A DNA stretch of 64,000 nucleotides from Natronorubrum texcoconense. Lineage in GTDB: Archaea; Halobacteriota; Halobacteria; Halobacteriales; Natrialbaceae. The notes under the pieces are model-generated. The model was not told where the DNA came from. It did not search any database and saw nothing but the letters and a program-made list of their open reading frames with translations. Shown piece after piece: positions 50,856 through 60,482 of this stretch (positions are counted from its first letter, which is position 1; each line of letters starts with the position of its first letter). The DNA lies in contig NZ_FNFE01000006.1 in the NCBI RefSeq assembly GCF_900100335.1, positions 1-64,000 on the forward strand. The letters are read 5' to 3'. The translations under genes and the position numbers were made by a program.

Positions 50856-53108
50856 CTACTCGCCCTGTGCGTCGACGGTCGCGACGGCGGCCAGATTCAC
50901 GATATCCGTGACCTCGTCGTCGCGCTGGAGGACGTGGACCGGTTCGCCCATGCCGACGAGCATCGGGCCGATCGCTTCGGCGCCGCCGAGTCGTTGGAGC
51001 AGCTTGTAGCAGATGTTCCCCGCCTCGAGATTGGGGAGCACGAGCACGTTCGCGGGCTCGTCGAGGTCGGTGAACTCGTAGTTGCCCTCGAGCATCTCCT
51101 CGACGACGGCGGTGTCGGCCTGCATCTCCCCGTCGACCGGGAAGTCGACGCTCGGATCCTCGCGAAGCCGTTCGGCGGCCCGCCGGGGTTTTCGCGTCCC
51201 CTCGTTGTCGACGCTGCCGAAGTCGGAGTACGAGAGGAGTGCGGCGCGCGGTTCGACGTTGAACCGTCGGGCCAGATCCGCCGTGTGACGGGTGATCTCG
51301 GCCAGCACCTCCTCGTCGGGATCCTGGTTGACGGTCGTGTCCGCGAGGAAGACGACGCGGTTCTTGAACGTGAGCATGTAGACGCCGGCGGCGTAGTCGG
51401 TGTCGGGAGCCGTCCCGATCACCTGCAGCGGCGGTCGAAGCGCCGACGGATAGTGGTTCGTCAGCCCGGTGAGCATCGCGTCGGCGTCGCCCCGATCGAC
51501 CATCACGGACGCGAAGTAGTTGCTGTCCCGGATCAGGTCCACCGCTTCGGTTCGCGTCACGCCCTTGCGCTGGCGGCGCTCGTAGAGCGCGTCGGTGTAC
51601 CCCTCGTAGTCGCCCGCGCTCGGATCGACGACCTCGGGCTGGAACTCGAGTCCCAGATTCGCCACGGTCGTCTTGATCTCGTCTTCGTCGCCGATCAGGA
51701 CCGGCTGGGCGATCTCGCGCTCGTCGATCTGGGCCGCCGCCCGGATGATCTTCTCGTTGCCGCCCTCGGCCAGCGCGAGGCGTTTCGGATCGCTCTTGGC
51801 CTTGTTGAACACGGTCCGCATCATCTCTCGGGACTTCCCGAGACGGGCCTCGAGGCGTTCGACGTACGCCTCGGGATCGAGCTCCGCCCGCGCGGCGCCG
51901 GACTCCATCGCGGCTCGGGCGACGGCGGGGGCCACCTCGAACAGCACCCGGGGATCGAGCGGTTTCGGGATGATGTACTCGGGTCCGAACTGCAGGGGCT
52001 GCTCGCCGTAGGCCTTGCGGACGGCGTCGGGGACGTCCTTCTTCGCGAGGTCGGCGATGGCCTCCGCGGCCGCGACCTTCATCGCCTCGTTGATCTCGGC
52101 CGCGCGGACGTCGAGCGCCCCGCGGAAGATGAACGGGAAGCCCAGGACGTTGTTGACCTGATTCGGGTAGTCCGAGCGTCCGGTCGCCATGATGACGGTG
52201 TCGTCGCGGGCGTTTTTCGCCGTCTCGTAGTCGATCTCGGGGTCAGGGTTGGCCATCGCGAACAGGATCGGTTCGTCGGCCATCGACTGCACCATCTCCG
52301 CGCTCACGATGCCGCCGACGGAGAGCCCGACGAAGACGTCCGCGTCGACCATCGCGTCTTCCAACTCGCCGTCGGGCACGTCGCGGGCGAACTCGCGGCT
52401 GTAGGGGTCGAGATCGTCGGCCTCCGCTCGAGCGGTCGTCAGGATGCCGTCGATATCGACCATGGTGATATTCTCCTTCCGAACGCCGAGCGAGACGAAG
52501 AACCGAGCGGTCGCGAGCGCCGCAGCGCCCGCGCCAGCGAAGGTGACGGAGAGTTCCTCGAGATCCTTCCCGGCGATTTCGGTGGCGTTCAGCAGTGCGG
52601 CCCCGGAGATGATCGCCGTTCCGTGCTGGTCGTCGTGAAAGACCGGGACGTCCATCCGCTCTCGAAGCCGTTCTTCGATCCGAAAACAGTCGGGCGCGCC
52701 GATGTCCTCTAAGTTGACCCCGCCGAAGGTGGGCTCCATCGCCGCGACCGACTCGACGAACGCGTCGACGTCGTCGTGGTCGAGTTCGATGTCGAAGACG
52801 TCGATGTCGGCGAAACGCTTGAACAGGACGCCTTTCCCCTCCATGACCGGCTTCGAGGCCTGCGCGCCGATATCGCCGAGACCCAGGACCGCAGAGCCGT
52901 TCGAGACGACGCCGACGAGGTTCCCCTTCGCCGTGTACTGGTAGGCCTCGGTCGGATCGTCGTCGATCGCCAGACACGGCGCGGCGACGCCGGGCGAGTA
53001 CGCCAGCGAGAGGTCGCGCTGGGTACTCGTCGATTTCGTCGTCCGAATCTCGATCTTTCCTGGCGGATCCTCGCGATGGTAGTCGAGTGAGTCTTCGTCT
53101 AATGACAT
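50856..53108 (-). CDS. maeB: NADP-type malic enzyme with phosphotransacetylase-like domain
   Basis: Oxidatively decarboxylates malate to pyruvate. 750 residues, the hybrid MaeB form. N-terminal malic domain (about 15-145: [36 protein letters not shown]), NAD(P)-binding domain (about 155-400: [54 protein letters not shown]) and C-terminal phosphotransacetylase-like domain (about 420-745: [43 protein letters not shown]). The last domain is usually regulatory rather than catalytic. ATG at 53108. Monocistronic. Confidence 0.95.
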   Translation of the reverse strand: MSLDEDSLDYHREDPPGKIEIRTTKSTSTQRDLSLAYSPGVAAPCLAIDDDPTEAYQYTAKGNLVGVVSNGSAVLGLGDIGAQASKPVMEGKGVLFKRFADIDVFDIELDHDDVDAFVESVAAMEPTFGGVNLEDIGAPDCFRIEERLRERMDVPVFHDDQHGTAIISGAALLNATEIAGKDLEELSVTFAGAGAAALATARFFVSLGVRKENITMVDIDGILTTARAEADDLDPYSREFARDVPDGELEDAMVDADVFVGLSVGGIVSAEMVQSMADEPILFAMANPDPEIDYETAKNARDDTVIMATGRSDYPNQVNNVLGFPFIFRGALDVRAAEINEAMKVAAAEAIADLAKKDVPDAVRKAYGEQPLQFGPEYIIPKPLDPRVLFEVAPAVARAAMESGAARAELDPEAYVERLEARLGKSREMMRTVFNKAKSDPKRLALAEGGNEKIIRAAAQIDEREIAQPVLIGDEDEIKTTVANLGLEFQPEVVDPSAGDYEGYTDALYERRQRKGVTRTEAVDLIRDSNYFASVMVDRGDADAMLTGLTNHYPSALRPPLQVIGTAPDTDYAAGVYMLTFKNRVVFLADTTVNQDPDEEVLAEITRHTADLARRFNVEPRAALLSYSDFGSVDNEGTRKPRRAAERLREDPSVDFPVDGEMQADTAVVEEMLEGNYEFTDLDEPANVLVLPNLEAGNICYKLLQRLGGAEAIGPMLVGMGEPVHVLQRDDEVTDIVNLAAVATVDAQGE

Positions 53109-53315
53109 GACTCGTGGTACGAACACCCTCCAGAAAAACGCCCCGCTATTCCGCGTAAAAGTGTATTCACACCGAGCGACCGCCGATAATTATCACGGAT
53201 GATTCACATAGTTTGCGCGGACTGGACCGGACCGACGTAGCGGCCAATCGGGACGGAAACTCGAGTCGAGTACCTGATCGGAACGTTTAGCAACCGCAAG
53301 CACTCAGGACGTCAC

Positions 53316-53813
53316 ATGGGGTTGTTCGACGCGCTGTTTCGCTCGAGTTCGATTCTCGGTATCGCCGAGGAGACGCTCGAGTTCGCCATCGAGTCCTCCG
53401 AGGCCTCCCACCCGAACGAGTACATGGGATTCCTCCGGGGAACCGAGGCGGAGCGACTGGGGCTCGACAGTGATGGACTCGTCATCACGGACATTCTCGT
53501 CGTCCCCGGTACCGAGTCCAACAGCGTCAGCGCGACCGTCAAGACGAGCCAGATTCCGAACGACGTGAAGGCACTCGGCAGCGTTCACTCCCACCCGAAC
53601 GGGGTAATCAGCCCGAGCGCTGCGGACTTAGAGACGTTCGGTCGGGGCAGCGTCCACATCATCATCGGCGCGCCGTACCGCCGCTCGGACTGGCAGGCCT
53701 TCGATTCACAGGGCCAGCGGACCCAGTTGAACGTGATCGACGTGGAGCTTCCCGAAACCGAGGACTTCTTCGACTTTACGCAGGCGGATATCGACGACGA
53801 ACTCAGACGTTAG
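53316..53813 (+). CDS. JAMM/MPN-family metalloprotease
   Basis: 165 residues. JAMM zinc-protease motif is complete: Glu in HPNEYMGFL (about 35), then SVHSHPNGVISPSAADLETF (about 88-107) giving H-x-H-x7-S-x2-D. In haloarchaea JAMM proteins cleave ubiquitin-like SAMP modifiers or process sulfur carriers; Haloferax JAMM1 is the known desampylase, and this one could belong to the second group. ATG at 53316. The FAD synthase gene follows on the same strand after 87 bp. Confidence 0.88.
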   Translation: MGLFDALFRSSSILGIAEETLEFAIESSEASHPNEYMGFLRGTEAERLGLDSDGLVITDILVVPGTESNSVSATVKTSQIPNDVKALGSVHSHPNGVISPSAADLETFGRGSVHIIIGAPYRRSDWQAFDSQGQRTQLNVIDVELPETEDFFDFTQADIDDELRR

Positions 53814-53900
53814 TATGATTCTCGAGACGACGCCGACGACGACGACCGTGTTCACGACTACACTCGCGACGAGCCGTTCGGCCGCCCGGCGGAGGCGGAC

Positions 53901-54332
53901 ATGACGCGGACGGTCATCGCCCAGGGGACGTTCGACATCATCCACCCGGGCCACGTCCACTACTTGGAGGAGGCCGCGGCGATGGGCGACGAACTGTACG
54001 TCATCGTCGCGCGCAAGGCGAACGTCGACCACAAGGAGAAGCCGATCTGTCCCGCGACGCAGCGCCGGGACGTCGTCGACGCCCTCGAGGCCGTCGACGA
54101 GGCGATCCTCGGCCACGAGGAGGACATCTTCGTCCCGATCGAGGAGATCGATCCCGACGTGATCGCGCTGGGCCACGACCAGCACCACGACGCCGCGGGT
54201 ATCGAAAGCGAACTCGAGCGTCGCGGGATCGACTGCACCGTCGAGCGTGCGAGCGGGCGCGACCCCGCGGACGACGAGGAGATCCTCTCGACGCGGCTGA
54301 TCATCGATCGGATCCTCGAGCGACGGGGCTAG
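53901..54332 (+). CDS. ribL: FAD synthase (archaeal, RibL type)
   Basis: Transfers AMP from ATP to FMN to make FAD. 143 residues. Nucleotidyltransferase alpha/beta phosphodiesterase fold: [20 protein letters not shown] (about 9-28, with the HxGH motif), a middle [33 protein letters not shown] and the C-terminal ISSTR-like motif [11 protein letters not shown] at 53901. Same strand as the JAMM gene, so possible co-transcription. Confidence 0.93.
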   Translation: MTRTVIAQGTFDIIHPGHVHYLEEAAAMGDELYVIVARKANVDHKEKPICPATQRRDVVDALEAVDEAILGHEEDIFVPIEEIDPDVIALGHDQHHDAAGIESELERRGIDCTVERASGRDPADDEEILSTRLIIDRILERRG

Positions 54333-54406
54333 CGGCGACGGTCGGTTTCAGCGAGACTTTTCGACAAAAGCGGGTTCCCGATACGATGCCCTCGAGCGAT
54401 CGGACC

Positions 54407-55138
54407 TTACGCACGTCGATAGCCGACGCCCGCCGCGAGCGCGACGAGGACTGCGACCGCGGCCGCGATACCGAAGCCGGAGAGCGGTTCGTCGTCCGCT
54501 CCACCGTCTCCGTCCGCCGTCTCGTCGTCCTCGACCGGTTCGGGCGGCGATGCGCCGACGACCTCGGTATCGTCGTCTACGGAGACGGTTCCGTTGTGGG
54601 TGAACGACTGAAGCGGCCAGTCGTTGATCAGTTCGGACTCGACGTCCGTGACGTTCACGGGCGACGTCTCCCCGTGGGCGTCGTCGGCGACGGTGAACGT
54701 GAGCGTCGCCATCCGATCCTGCCCGGTCGAGCCGCCGTCGGGTGGGTCGCGGTACTGATCGATGAACGCGTACCCCTCCTCGTCGTCGATATCCGTTTCG
54801 GCGACGATCTCGGTCTCGTTGTCCTGTTCGAACCAGGGCCCGCGGGTGATCTCCTCGAGCGCCAGCACGTCGCTATCGTACTCGACGCCGAAGGCGACCC
54901 GTTCGACGCCGACGCCGCCGTAGCCACCGTCGCTGGTCATCACGATCGCGACGTGAATCGTCTCGCCCGGCGGTGCCTGTGCGTCCGCCGGTTCGACCTC
55001 GAAGATCGTGGCGCTGTCGCCCGCGCCGGCGGTGCCGGCGAAGCCGGCGGCTCCCACGCTGACGCAGAGCGCCGCGACGAGAACGACCGCGAAAAGATGT
55101 CTCACCCGGCCCATCGTTGGCTGTCTCCCTTTCCCCAT
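54407..55138 (-). CDS. Secreted cohesin-like domain protein with C-terminal anchor
   Basis: 243 residues. Signal peptide (core LFAVVLVAALCVSVGAAGFAG), then a beta-sandwich domain of cohesin type: APPGETIHVAIVMTSDG, VAFGVEYDSDVLALEEITRG, ATLTFTVADDAHGETSPVNV (about 50-185). An acidic linker ends in SGFGIAAAVAVLVALAAGVGYRR, a PGF-CTERM-like anchor with S in place of P. A Cys-less surface binding module. Its start (ATG 55138; 55114 is an alternative) is 2 nt after the stop of the His-rich lipoprotein gene, so both are one operon. Confidence 0.8.
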   Translation of the reverse strand: MGKGRQPTMGRVRHLFAVVLVAALCVSVGAAGFAGTAGAGDSATIFEVEPADAQAPPGETIHVAIVMTSDGGYGGVGVERVAFGVEYDSDVLALEEITRGPWFEQDNETEIVAETDIDDEEGYAFIDQYRDPPDGGSTGQDRMATLTFTVADDAHGETSPVNVTDVESELINDWPLQSFTHNGTVSVDDDTEVVGASPPEPVEDDETADGDGGADDEPLSGFGIAAAVAVLVALAAGVGYRRA

Positions 55139-55140
55139 CG

Positions 55141-56415
55141 TCAGCTGTCCTCGACCTCGAGCGTCAGTTCGCCCGTCGACAGGAAGGCCGTCTCGTACCC
55201 CTGGTGGCGGGAGACCTGCGGCGGGCTCTCGACCACGATGTGGAGTTCGTCGCCCGCCTCGACGTCCTCGAGCGCCACTCCGTAGTGGAAGTTCAGTTCG
55301 TGGTCGAGCGTCGGGGTCAGTTCCTCGTCGACGACCGTCTCGTCCTCGCGTTCGAGTCGAACGGAGAGCGACTGCTGGGAGAGCACACAGCGGTTGTACG
55401 GCGTCCGCGGCGAGACGGCGAGATAGCGCTCGTCGCCGTCGACGAACCGCGACCCCGCGGATAGCAACGTCGTCGCGTAAACGCCGTCGTCGAGGGTCGG
55501 CTCGCCGAGGAGTTCTCCGGGTAGGTCTTCGGTCGGCGGAAGCGACGAGTACGGCATCTCGTGGTCGTGGTGGTCGCGGCCGTGTCCGTGGTCGTCGCCG
55601 TGGTCGTGGGCATCGTCACCTTGGTCGTCGCCGTCAGCGTGTCCATCGTGGTCGTCGTGATCATTGCCGTCGTCGTGGTCGTTACCGTGTTCGCCGTGGT
55701 CTTCGTCGTGCTCGCCGTGATCGTGGCTCTGCCCCATCGGCGGAACCGCATCGCGGTCGCCCCAGCGGTCCTCCTCGAAGAACTCGATTCGATCGACGAG
55801 ACCGTGGCGCGCCTCGTCGGTAATCTCGAACTCGAACGTCGCCGTCGCGCCCTCGTCGAAACGGTCCGCCAGCTCGCCGGTCAGTCGGACGTCGGAGATC
55901 GACTCGAGGGAGACGGTCGCGGTGTACGTGCCGTTGCCGTCGATCGGGACGTTGTCGCCGAGGTGGAACCCCATCCCCTGGGAGATCATCGTCCACGGAG
56001 AGCGTTCGGAGACGGACTCGCCGTCTTTCGTCAGTTCGATCGTCGAGCCGACGGCGACGGGGATAACGACCTCGGTTTCGGGATCCCAGACCGTGGCCAT
56101 CAGGTGGACGGCGTCGTCGGCGGGCGGGTCGACTTCCGTCGGTCCCGGCATCGTCCAGAAGAAGTGCGGGATCGACAGCATCGGCGACAGCGCGAAGTCG
56201 CCGGCGGTCACGGTGTCGAGCATGATCATTCCGTCGCGGTGGGAGGGCAGATACGTCGCGTTCGGCGGATCCTCGACCCGGGGTAACGCATCGAACCCAT
56301 CGTCCCCGTTCTCGTCGTCATCGCCCCCCTCGCCGTCGTCGCCGCCGAGACAACCGGCCCCGACGGCCAGCGCGCCGGCTGCGACACCAGTGTACAGCAC
56401 CCGTCGACGTTTCAT
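55141..56415 (-). CDS. His-rich lipoprotein, probable metal-binding (iron-transport-like)
   Basis: 424 residues. Basic start MKRRRVLYTG and lipobox LAVGAGC (Cys about 22) mark an exported lipoprotein. Residues about 50-205 resemble the P19/Tp34-type periplasmic iron-transport fold (MLDTVTAGDFALSPMLSIPH, ISQGMGFHLGDNVPIDGNGTY). About 230-285 is a His/Asp-rich stretch (repeated HDD, HDHGDD), a likely metal-scavenging segment. A third beta domain follows (about 295-424, YNRCVLSQQSLSVRLE). Iron, copper or zinc are candidates; the sequence does not decide. ATG at 56415 with a TATA box ~30 nt upstream. Confidence 0.75.
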   Translation of the reverse strand: MKRRRVLYTGVAAGALAVGAGCLGGDDGEGGDDDENGDDGFDALPRVEDPPNATYLPSHRDGMIMLDTVTAGDFALSPMLSIPHFFWTMPGPTEVDPPADDAVHLMATVWDPETEVVIPVAVGSTIELTKDGESVSERSPWTMISQGMGFHLGDNVPIDGNGTYTATVSLESISDVRLTGELADRFDEGATATFEFEITDEARHGLVDRIEFFEEDRWGDRDAVPPMGQSHDHGEHDEDHGEHGNDHDDGNDHDDHDGHADGDDQGDDAHDHGDDHGHGRDHHDHEMPYSSLPPTEDLPGELLGEPTLDDGVYATTLLSAGSRFVDGDERYLAVSPRTPYNRCVLSQQSLSVRLEREDETVVDEELTPTLDHELNFHYGVALEDVEAGDELHIVVESPPQVSRHQGYETAFLSTGELTLEVEDS

Positions 56416-56442
56416 CTTAGTCGAAGAGTGGGGAGAGAACGG

Positions 56443-56450
56443 ATTTATAT
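56443..56450 (-). promoter_or_regulatory. TATA box of the His-rich lipoprotein gene
   Basis: Minus strand ATATAAAT, centred about 30 nt upstream of the ATG at 56415. Supports a near-leaderless transcript for the two-gene operon. Confidence 0.5.
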
Positions 56451-56721
56451 CCCGTGATCGTTGCCGATACCACCGCGATCCCGGTCGTGAATTCTCGACC
56501 GCCATCGGCGGGTCGTCGGCACTCGCTCGAGAGGGACAACCGACGGTCTCGAGGCGGCGTCGACGACGCAATCGATACCAGTCCTCGAGCAGCGATCGTG
56601 AATCCGAATCCGATAACCGTCACCGGTAGCGGCCAGTATTGACCACTATACTGGCAAGAGGAAACTGTTGCCCCTATCTGTGAGATGGCCATATTCGGCA
56701 CTTTCACGCCCTCAGAACGAA

Positions 56722-56731
56722 GGTATTATAC
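56722..56731 (+). promoter_or_regulatory. TATA box of the beta-propeller lipoprotein gene
   Basis: GGTATTATAC, centred about 28 nt before the ATG at 56755, matching leaderless spacing and confirming that start. Confidence 0.5.
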
Positions 56732-56754
56732 TTGGTAGTGGCTAGGTACTGAAC

Positions 56755-57960
56755 ATGACAGCACGGAAAACTCGACGCAGATTTCTGCAGACGAGTACTG
56801 TCGTTGGTGGGGTCGCACTCGCAGGCTGTCTGGGAGGCGACGACGACAACGGTGACGACGACGAGAACGGCGACGACGATGGCAACGGAACCGAGGCGGC
56901 GTTCGCGAGCGCCAGTCCGGTCTGCCACGACTACACGCAGGACGGGCAGTACGCCTACGTGACGCTCGGCCCCGGCTACGGCGACGCCGGTCTACTGGTC
57001 TTCGACGTCGAGAACTTCGAGATCGCCGAGGAGTTCCCGGACGTTCCGGCTAACTGCGGAACCATCGCTCACCCCGAAGAGAACAAGATGTACCTCAACG
57101 GCGGCGTCGCGGACACCGACGAGACCGACCCAGCCGGCGAGTGGTGGGTCTTCGACACCGAGAACCACGAGGAACTCCACAACGAGGACAGTAACGGCTA
57201 CGACACCCACGGCGTCTGGTTCACCCCGGACGGCGACGAGCTGTGGATGGTCAACCGCGACACCGACGACGGCTTCATCGTCGATCCCGAAACCGACGAG
57301 ATCATCGAGGAGATCGACTACGTCGGCACGTCGCCGGACATTCTTACCATCTCCCCGGACGGACAGTACGCCTACGTCACGACGCGTGGTCCGGACCCGC
57401 AGTCCGGCCCGCACGCCATTCAGGGTGACGAGCCGGGCGTCTCCGTGATCGATGTCGAGAGCCGCGAACACCTCCACACGTTCCAGCCCGACGGCGACAA
57501 CGACGCCAGCGACTTCCACGGGATCGGTCTCGTCCCCGGCGACAGCGACGACGACTACGAACTGTGGGCCGTCGACCAGGGTACCGCGACGCTGTACGTC
57601 CTCGAGCCGGCCGGCGACGGCGACCTCGAGATCGCCGAGGAAGTCGACCTCGGCGAGGGCGACGAGGAGACCCCGCACATGGTCGACTTCGACTCCGAGT
57701 ACCGCTACGCTGCGATTCCGAGCACGAGCGGCGGGATCACCCAGATCGTGCGCGTCGACGACTACGAGATCGTCGAGGAGCTCGACACCGGCGCCGGATC
57801 GCACTTCGCGGGCGTCAACCCCGGCGACGAGACGATCCTCGTCGACGTGATCGGCGACGAGAAGTTCGTCGAGATCGACGCCGACTTCGAGGACGAGGAG
57901 TTCGAGATCAGTCAGGAGCTCGTGCTCTCGGACCTCGAGCAGTTCCCCGGCGGCGAGTAA
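56755..57960 (+). CDS. Tat-exported beta-propeller lipoprotein
   Basis: 401 residues. Twin-arginine signal TRRRFLQTS with lipobox VALAGC (Cys about 25), then an Asp/Asn-rich linker and a YncE-like beta-propeller (about 50-395) built of repeats such as SPDGQYAYVTTRGP, GLLVFDVENFEIAEEF, WWVFDTENHEEL, DGFIVDPETDEIIEEI, VSVIDVESREHLHTF. No catalytic residues identified. Probably a surface binding or scaffold protein. Divergent from the His-rich lipoprotein, with which it may share a process. Confidence 0.85.
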   Translation: MTARKTRRRFLQTSTVVGGVALAGCLGGDDDNGDDDENGDDDGNGTEAAFASASPVCHDYTQDGQYAYVTLGPGYGDAGLLVFDVENFEIAEEFPDVPANCGTIAHPEENKMYLNGGVADTDETDPAGEWWVFDTENHEELHNEDSNGYDTHGVWFTPDGDELWMVNRDTDDGFIVDPETDEIIEEIDYVGTSPDILTISPDGQYAYVTTRGPDPQSGPHAIQGDEPGVSVIDVESREHLHTFQPDGDNDASDFHGIGLVPGDSDDDYELWAVDQGTATLYVLEPAGDGDLEIAEEVDLGEGDEETPHMVDFDSEYRYAAIPSTSGGITQIVRVDDYEIVEELDTGAGSHFAGVNPGDETILVDVIGDEKFVEIDADFEDEEFEISQELVLSDLEQFPGGE

Positions 57961-58073
57961 CGAACCAGTCGCCGACGGACGCGATCGCTGCCGATTTCTT
58001 TGGGTCGAACTTGCAGGGTTAGCTCCTCGAGTGGACTCTACAGGCGGAGCAGGCCGAGGCGGTTTACAGTATA

Positions 58074-58149
58074 GTAGACACTGAAACGATTTACACGCCG
58101 ATCGCAACGTCGTCCTGCAATCGGGTGTGCATTGACGTTCAGTGTCTAC
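58074..58149. repeat. 76-bp palindromic element
   Basis: GTAGACACTGAAACG (58074-58088) and CGTTCAGTGTCTAC (58136-58149) are near-perfect inverted arms (one extra A) with a partly self-complementary centre (ACACGCCGAT against ATCGGGTGT). It is flanked by AT-rich TATAGTAG and GATAATTC. It could be a miniature mobile element, a strong stem-loop terminator, or a protein-binding site. It lies between two convergent genes. Confidence 0.6.
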
Positions 58150-58229
58150 GATAATTCGTCGAGAGCTATCAGAGAGTGTGTAGTCGACGCGAAAGCAACC
58201 GTACCACCGCCAGAAACGAGACGAGCGAC

Positions 58230-58385
58230 TCAGTTCTCGATAACGACCGGCGGGGGGAGCCTGATCGAGTCGACGGCGTGACCCGTTTCGACGAAATGAT
58301 CGATCGCGCGTTTCGAGACCTCCTCGGGCGTACACCCATCCTCCGTACTCGCGTGCCAGTCACACTCGAGACAGTATTTGTGCAT
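58230..58385 (-). CDS. Zinc-binding microprotein (51 aa)
   Basis: Found by direct translation of the minus strand: MHKYCLECDWHASTEDGC near the start (Cys-x2-Cys, then His and a further Cys), followed by a helix PEEVSKRAIDHFVETGH and the tail SIRLPPPVVIEN. The pattern C-x2-C...H...C/H resembles compact zinc knuckles of haloarchaeal small proteins (DUF-type). ATG at 58385, stop at 58230-58232. No function known. Confidence 0.78.
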   Translation of the reverse strand: MHKYCLECDWHASTEDGCTPEEVSKRAIDHFVETGHAVDSIRLPPPVVIEN

Positions 58386-58692
58386 CTGTCGCTCTTACAT
58401 ACCAGTCGGCGATAGAGGGTTGAAAGCGTCGTGCAGGAAAGCGACGGTCCATGCACTCGCCTGCGAAAGAAAGTCACGGGTGGAAACGAGTCACAATCTG
58501 TGAGGAACGTTTGGGTGACGGACGGGGCGAGTAGGGCACTCACGGATAGTCCGGTTCTCGGCACGTACCGATCGCCGATACCCGGTTGAGACCCTCCCGC
58601 GACGACCACTGCCCGAACCCGTTCGATCGAGTTTCGACGGGGCTGGTGTCCGTATCCGGGGCCTTTAAGCGCCGAGGAGGCAATCTCACGGT
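58386..58692. other. Intergenic stretch upstream of ilvD
   Basis: About 310 bases between divergent genes. No repeat or gene recognised apart from the ilvD promoter at its right end. Confidence 0.4.
58662..58669 (+). promoter_or_regulatory. TATA box of ilvD
   Basis: CCTTTAAG centred 27 nt before the ATG at 58693: leaderless spacing. A GAGGAGG sequence (58674-58680) sits between them but would not be in the mRNA if transcription starts at the ATG. Confidence 0.55.
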
Positions 58693-60429
58693 ATGAGCCA
58701 ACAGCCCGAACAGCGATCGCCCGCGGAGGGCAAACCCGACGAGTTACCGAGCAAGGAGGTCACGGAGGGGACCGAACGGGCACCCCACCGGGCGATGTTC
58801 CGCGCGATGGGGTACGACGACGACGACCTCGCCTCGCCGATGATCGGCGTCGCGAACCCGGCCGCCGACATCACACCCTGTAACGTCCACTTAGACGACG
58901 TGGCCCAGTCCGCCTACGACGCCGTCGATGAAGCCGACGGGATGCCGATCGAGTTCGGGACGATCACCATCTCCGACGCCATCTCGATGGGAACCGAGGG
59001 GATGAAGGCCTCCCTGATCTCTCGAGAAGTGATCGCCGACTCCGTCGAACTGGTCGCCTTCGGCGAGCGCATGGACGGACTCGTCACCATCGGCGGCTGC
59101 GACAAGAACATGCCCGGGATGATGATGGCCGCCATCCGAACCGATCTGCCGAGCGTCTTCCTCTACGGCGGTTCGATCATGCCCGGCGAGCACGAAGGCC
59201 GCGAAATCACCGTTCAGAACGTTTTCGAGGGCGTCGGCTCCGTGGCCGACGGCGAGATGACCGAGGAGGAACTCGACGAGATGGAGCACAACGCCTGTCC
59301 CGGCGCCGGTTCCTGTGGTGGGATGTTCACCGCGAACACGATGGCGTCGATCTCCGAAACGATCGGCTTCGCGCCGCTCGGTTCCTCGTCGCCGCCGGCA
59401 GAAGACGAGCAGCGCTACGAGGTCGCCCGCGAGAGCGGCGAACTCGCCGTCGAAGCCGTCCACGAGCAGCGAAAGCCCTCCGACTTCCTCTCGCGAAAGT
59501 CCTTCGAGAACGCCATCGCGCTCCAGGTGGCTATCGGTGGCTCGACCAACGCCGTGCTCCACCTGCTGGCGATGGCCGCCGAGGCCGGCGTCGGCCTCGA
59601 TATCGAGGACTTCAACGAGGTCAGCGCCCGCACGCCGAAGATCGCCAAACTCCAGCCCAGCGGCGCGCGGGTCATGAACGACCTCCACGAGGTCGGCGGC
59701 GTCCCGGTCGTCTTGCGGGAGCTGCTGGAAGCCGACCTGCTCCACGGCGACGCGCTGACGGTCACCGGCGAGACGATGGCCGAGGCGCTCGAGCGCGTCG
59801 ATCCGCCACGGATCGAGGAGTTCGACACCGACTTCCTCTACACCGTCGACGACCCGATCAACGAGCGCGGAGCCATCCGCATCCTCACGGGCAACCTCGC
59901 GCCCGACGGTGCCGTCATCAAGATCACCGGCGAGGACCACCTCCGTCACGAGGGACCCGTCCGCATCTTCGAGCAGGAGGAGACGGCGATGGCGTACGTC
60001 CAGGAGGGCAACGTCGAGACTGGCGACGTTATCGGCATCCGCAACGAGGGTCCGCAGGGCGGCCCCGGCATGCGCGAGATGCTCGGCGTCACCTCGGCCG
60101 TCGCCGGGCAGGGCCACGCGGAGGACGTCGCGCTCTTTACCGACGGCCGGTTCTCCGGCGCCACTCGAGGCTTCTCCATCGGCCACGTCGCACCCGAGGC
60201 CGCCGCGGGCGGTCCGATCGCGGCGCTCGAGGACGGCGACACCATCACCATCGACATCGACGAACTCGAACTCTCCGTGGACCTCTCCGACGAGGAGATC
60301 GAGCGGCGACTCGAGGCCCGCGACCCGCCTGAGCCGAACTACACGAGCGGCGTGCTGGCGAAGTACGGCCAGACGTTCGATTCGGCAGCCAACGGTGCGG
60401 TGACGAACCCCGGCGCGAAGCAGGACTGA
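58693..60429 (+). CDS. ilvD: Dihydroxy-acid dehydratase
   Basis: Dehydrates 2,3-dihydroxy acids in isoleucine, valine and pantothenate synthesis. 578 residues, normal length. Cluster-binding Cys in [10 protein letters not shown] (about 60), [11 protein letters not shown] (about 137) and [18 protein letters not shown] (about 203-210) are all present. Other signatures: [59 protein letters not shown] and [20 protein letters not shown]. Other ilv genes are not nearby. Start fixed by the TATA box and family N-terminus. Confidence 0.96.
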   Translation: MSQQPEQRSPAEGKPDELPSKEVTEGTERAPHRAMFRAMGYDDDDLASPMIGVANPAADITPCNVHLDDVAQSAYDAVDEADGMPIEFGTITISDAISMGTEGMKASLISREVIADSVELVAFGERMDGLVTIGGCDKNMPGMMMAAIRTDLPSVFLYGGSIMPGEHEGREITVQNVFEGVGSVADGEMTEEELDEMEHNACPGAGSCGGMFTANTMASISETIGFAPLGSSSPPAEDEQRYEVARESGELAVEAVHEQRKPSDFLSRKSFENAIALQVAIGGSTNAVLHLLAMAAEAGVGLDIEDFNEVSARTPKIAKLQPSGARVMNDLHEVGGVPVVLRELLEADLLHGDALTVTGETMAEALERVDPPRIEEFDTDFLYTVDDPINERGAIRILTGNLAPDGAVIKITGEDHLRHEGPVRIFEQEETAMAYVQEGNVETGDVIGIRNEGPQGGPGMREMLGVTSAVAGQGHAEDVALFTDGRFSGATRGFSIGHVAPEAAAGGPIAALEDGDTITIDIDELELSVDLSDEEIERRLEARDPPEPNYTSGVLAKYGQTFDSAANGAVTNPGAKQD

Positions 60430-60482
60430 GTCAGCGTCGCTTTTCGAGTGAAACGATTTCCGTGCCGCTCCGCCCGCACTGG

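Larger units (their letters stand above)
56416..56754. other. Divergent promoter region
   Basis: About 340 bases between two divergent lipoprotein genes. It contains a TATA-like element for each, listed separately, and no coding frame I believe. The centre (56,480-56,640) shows nothing recognisable. Confidence 0.5.
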
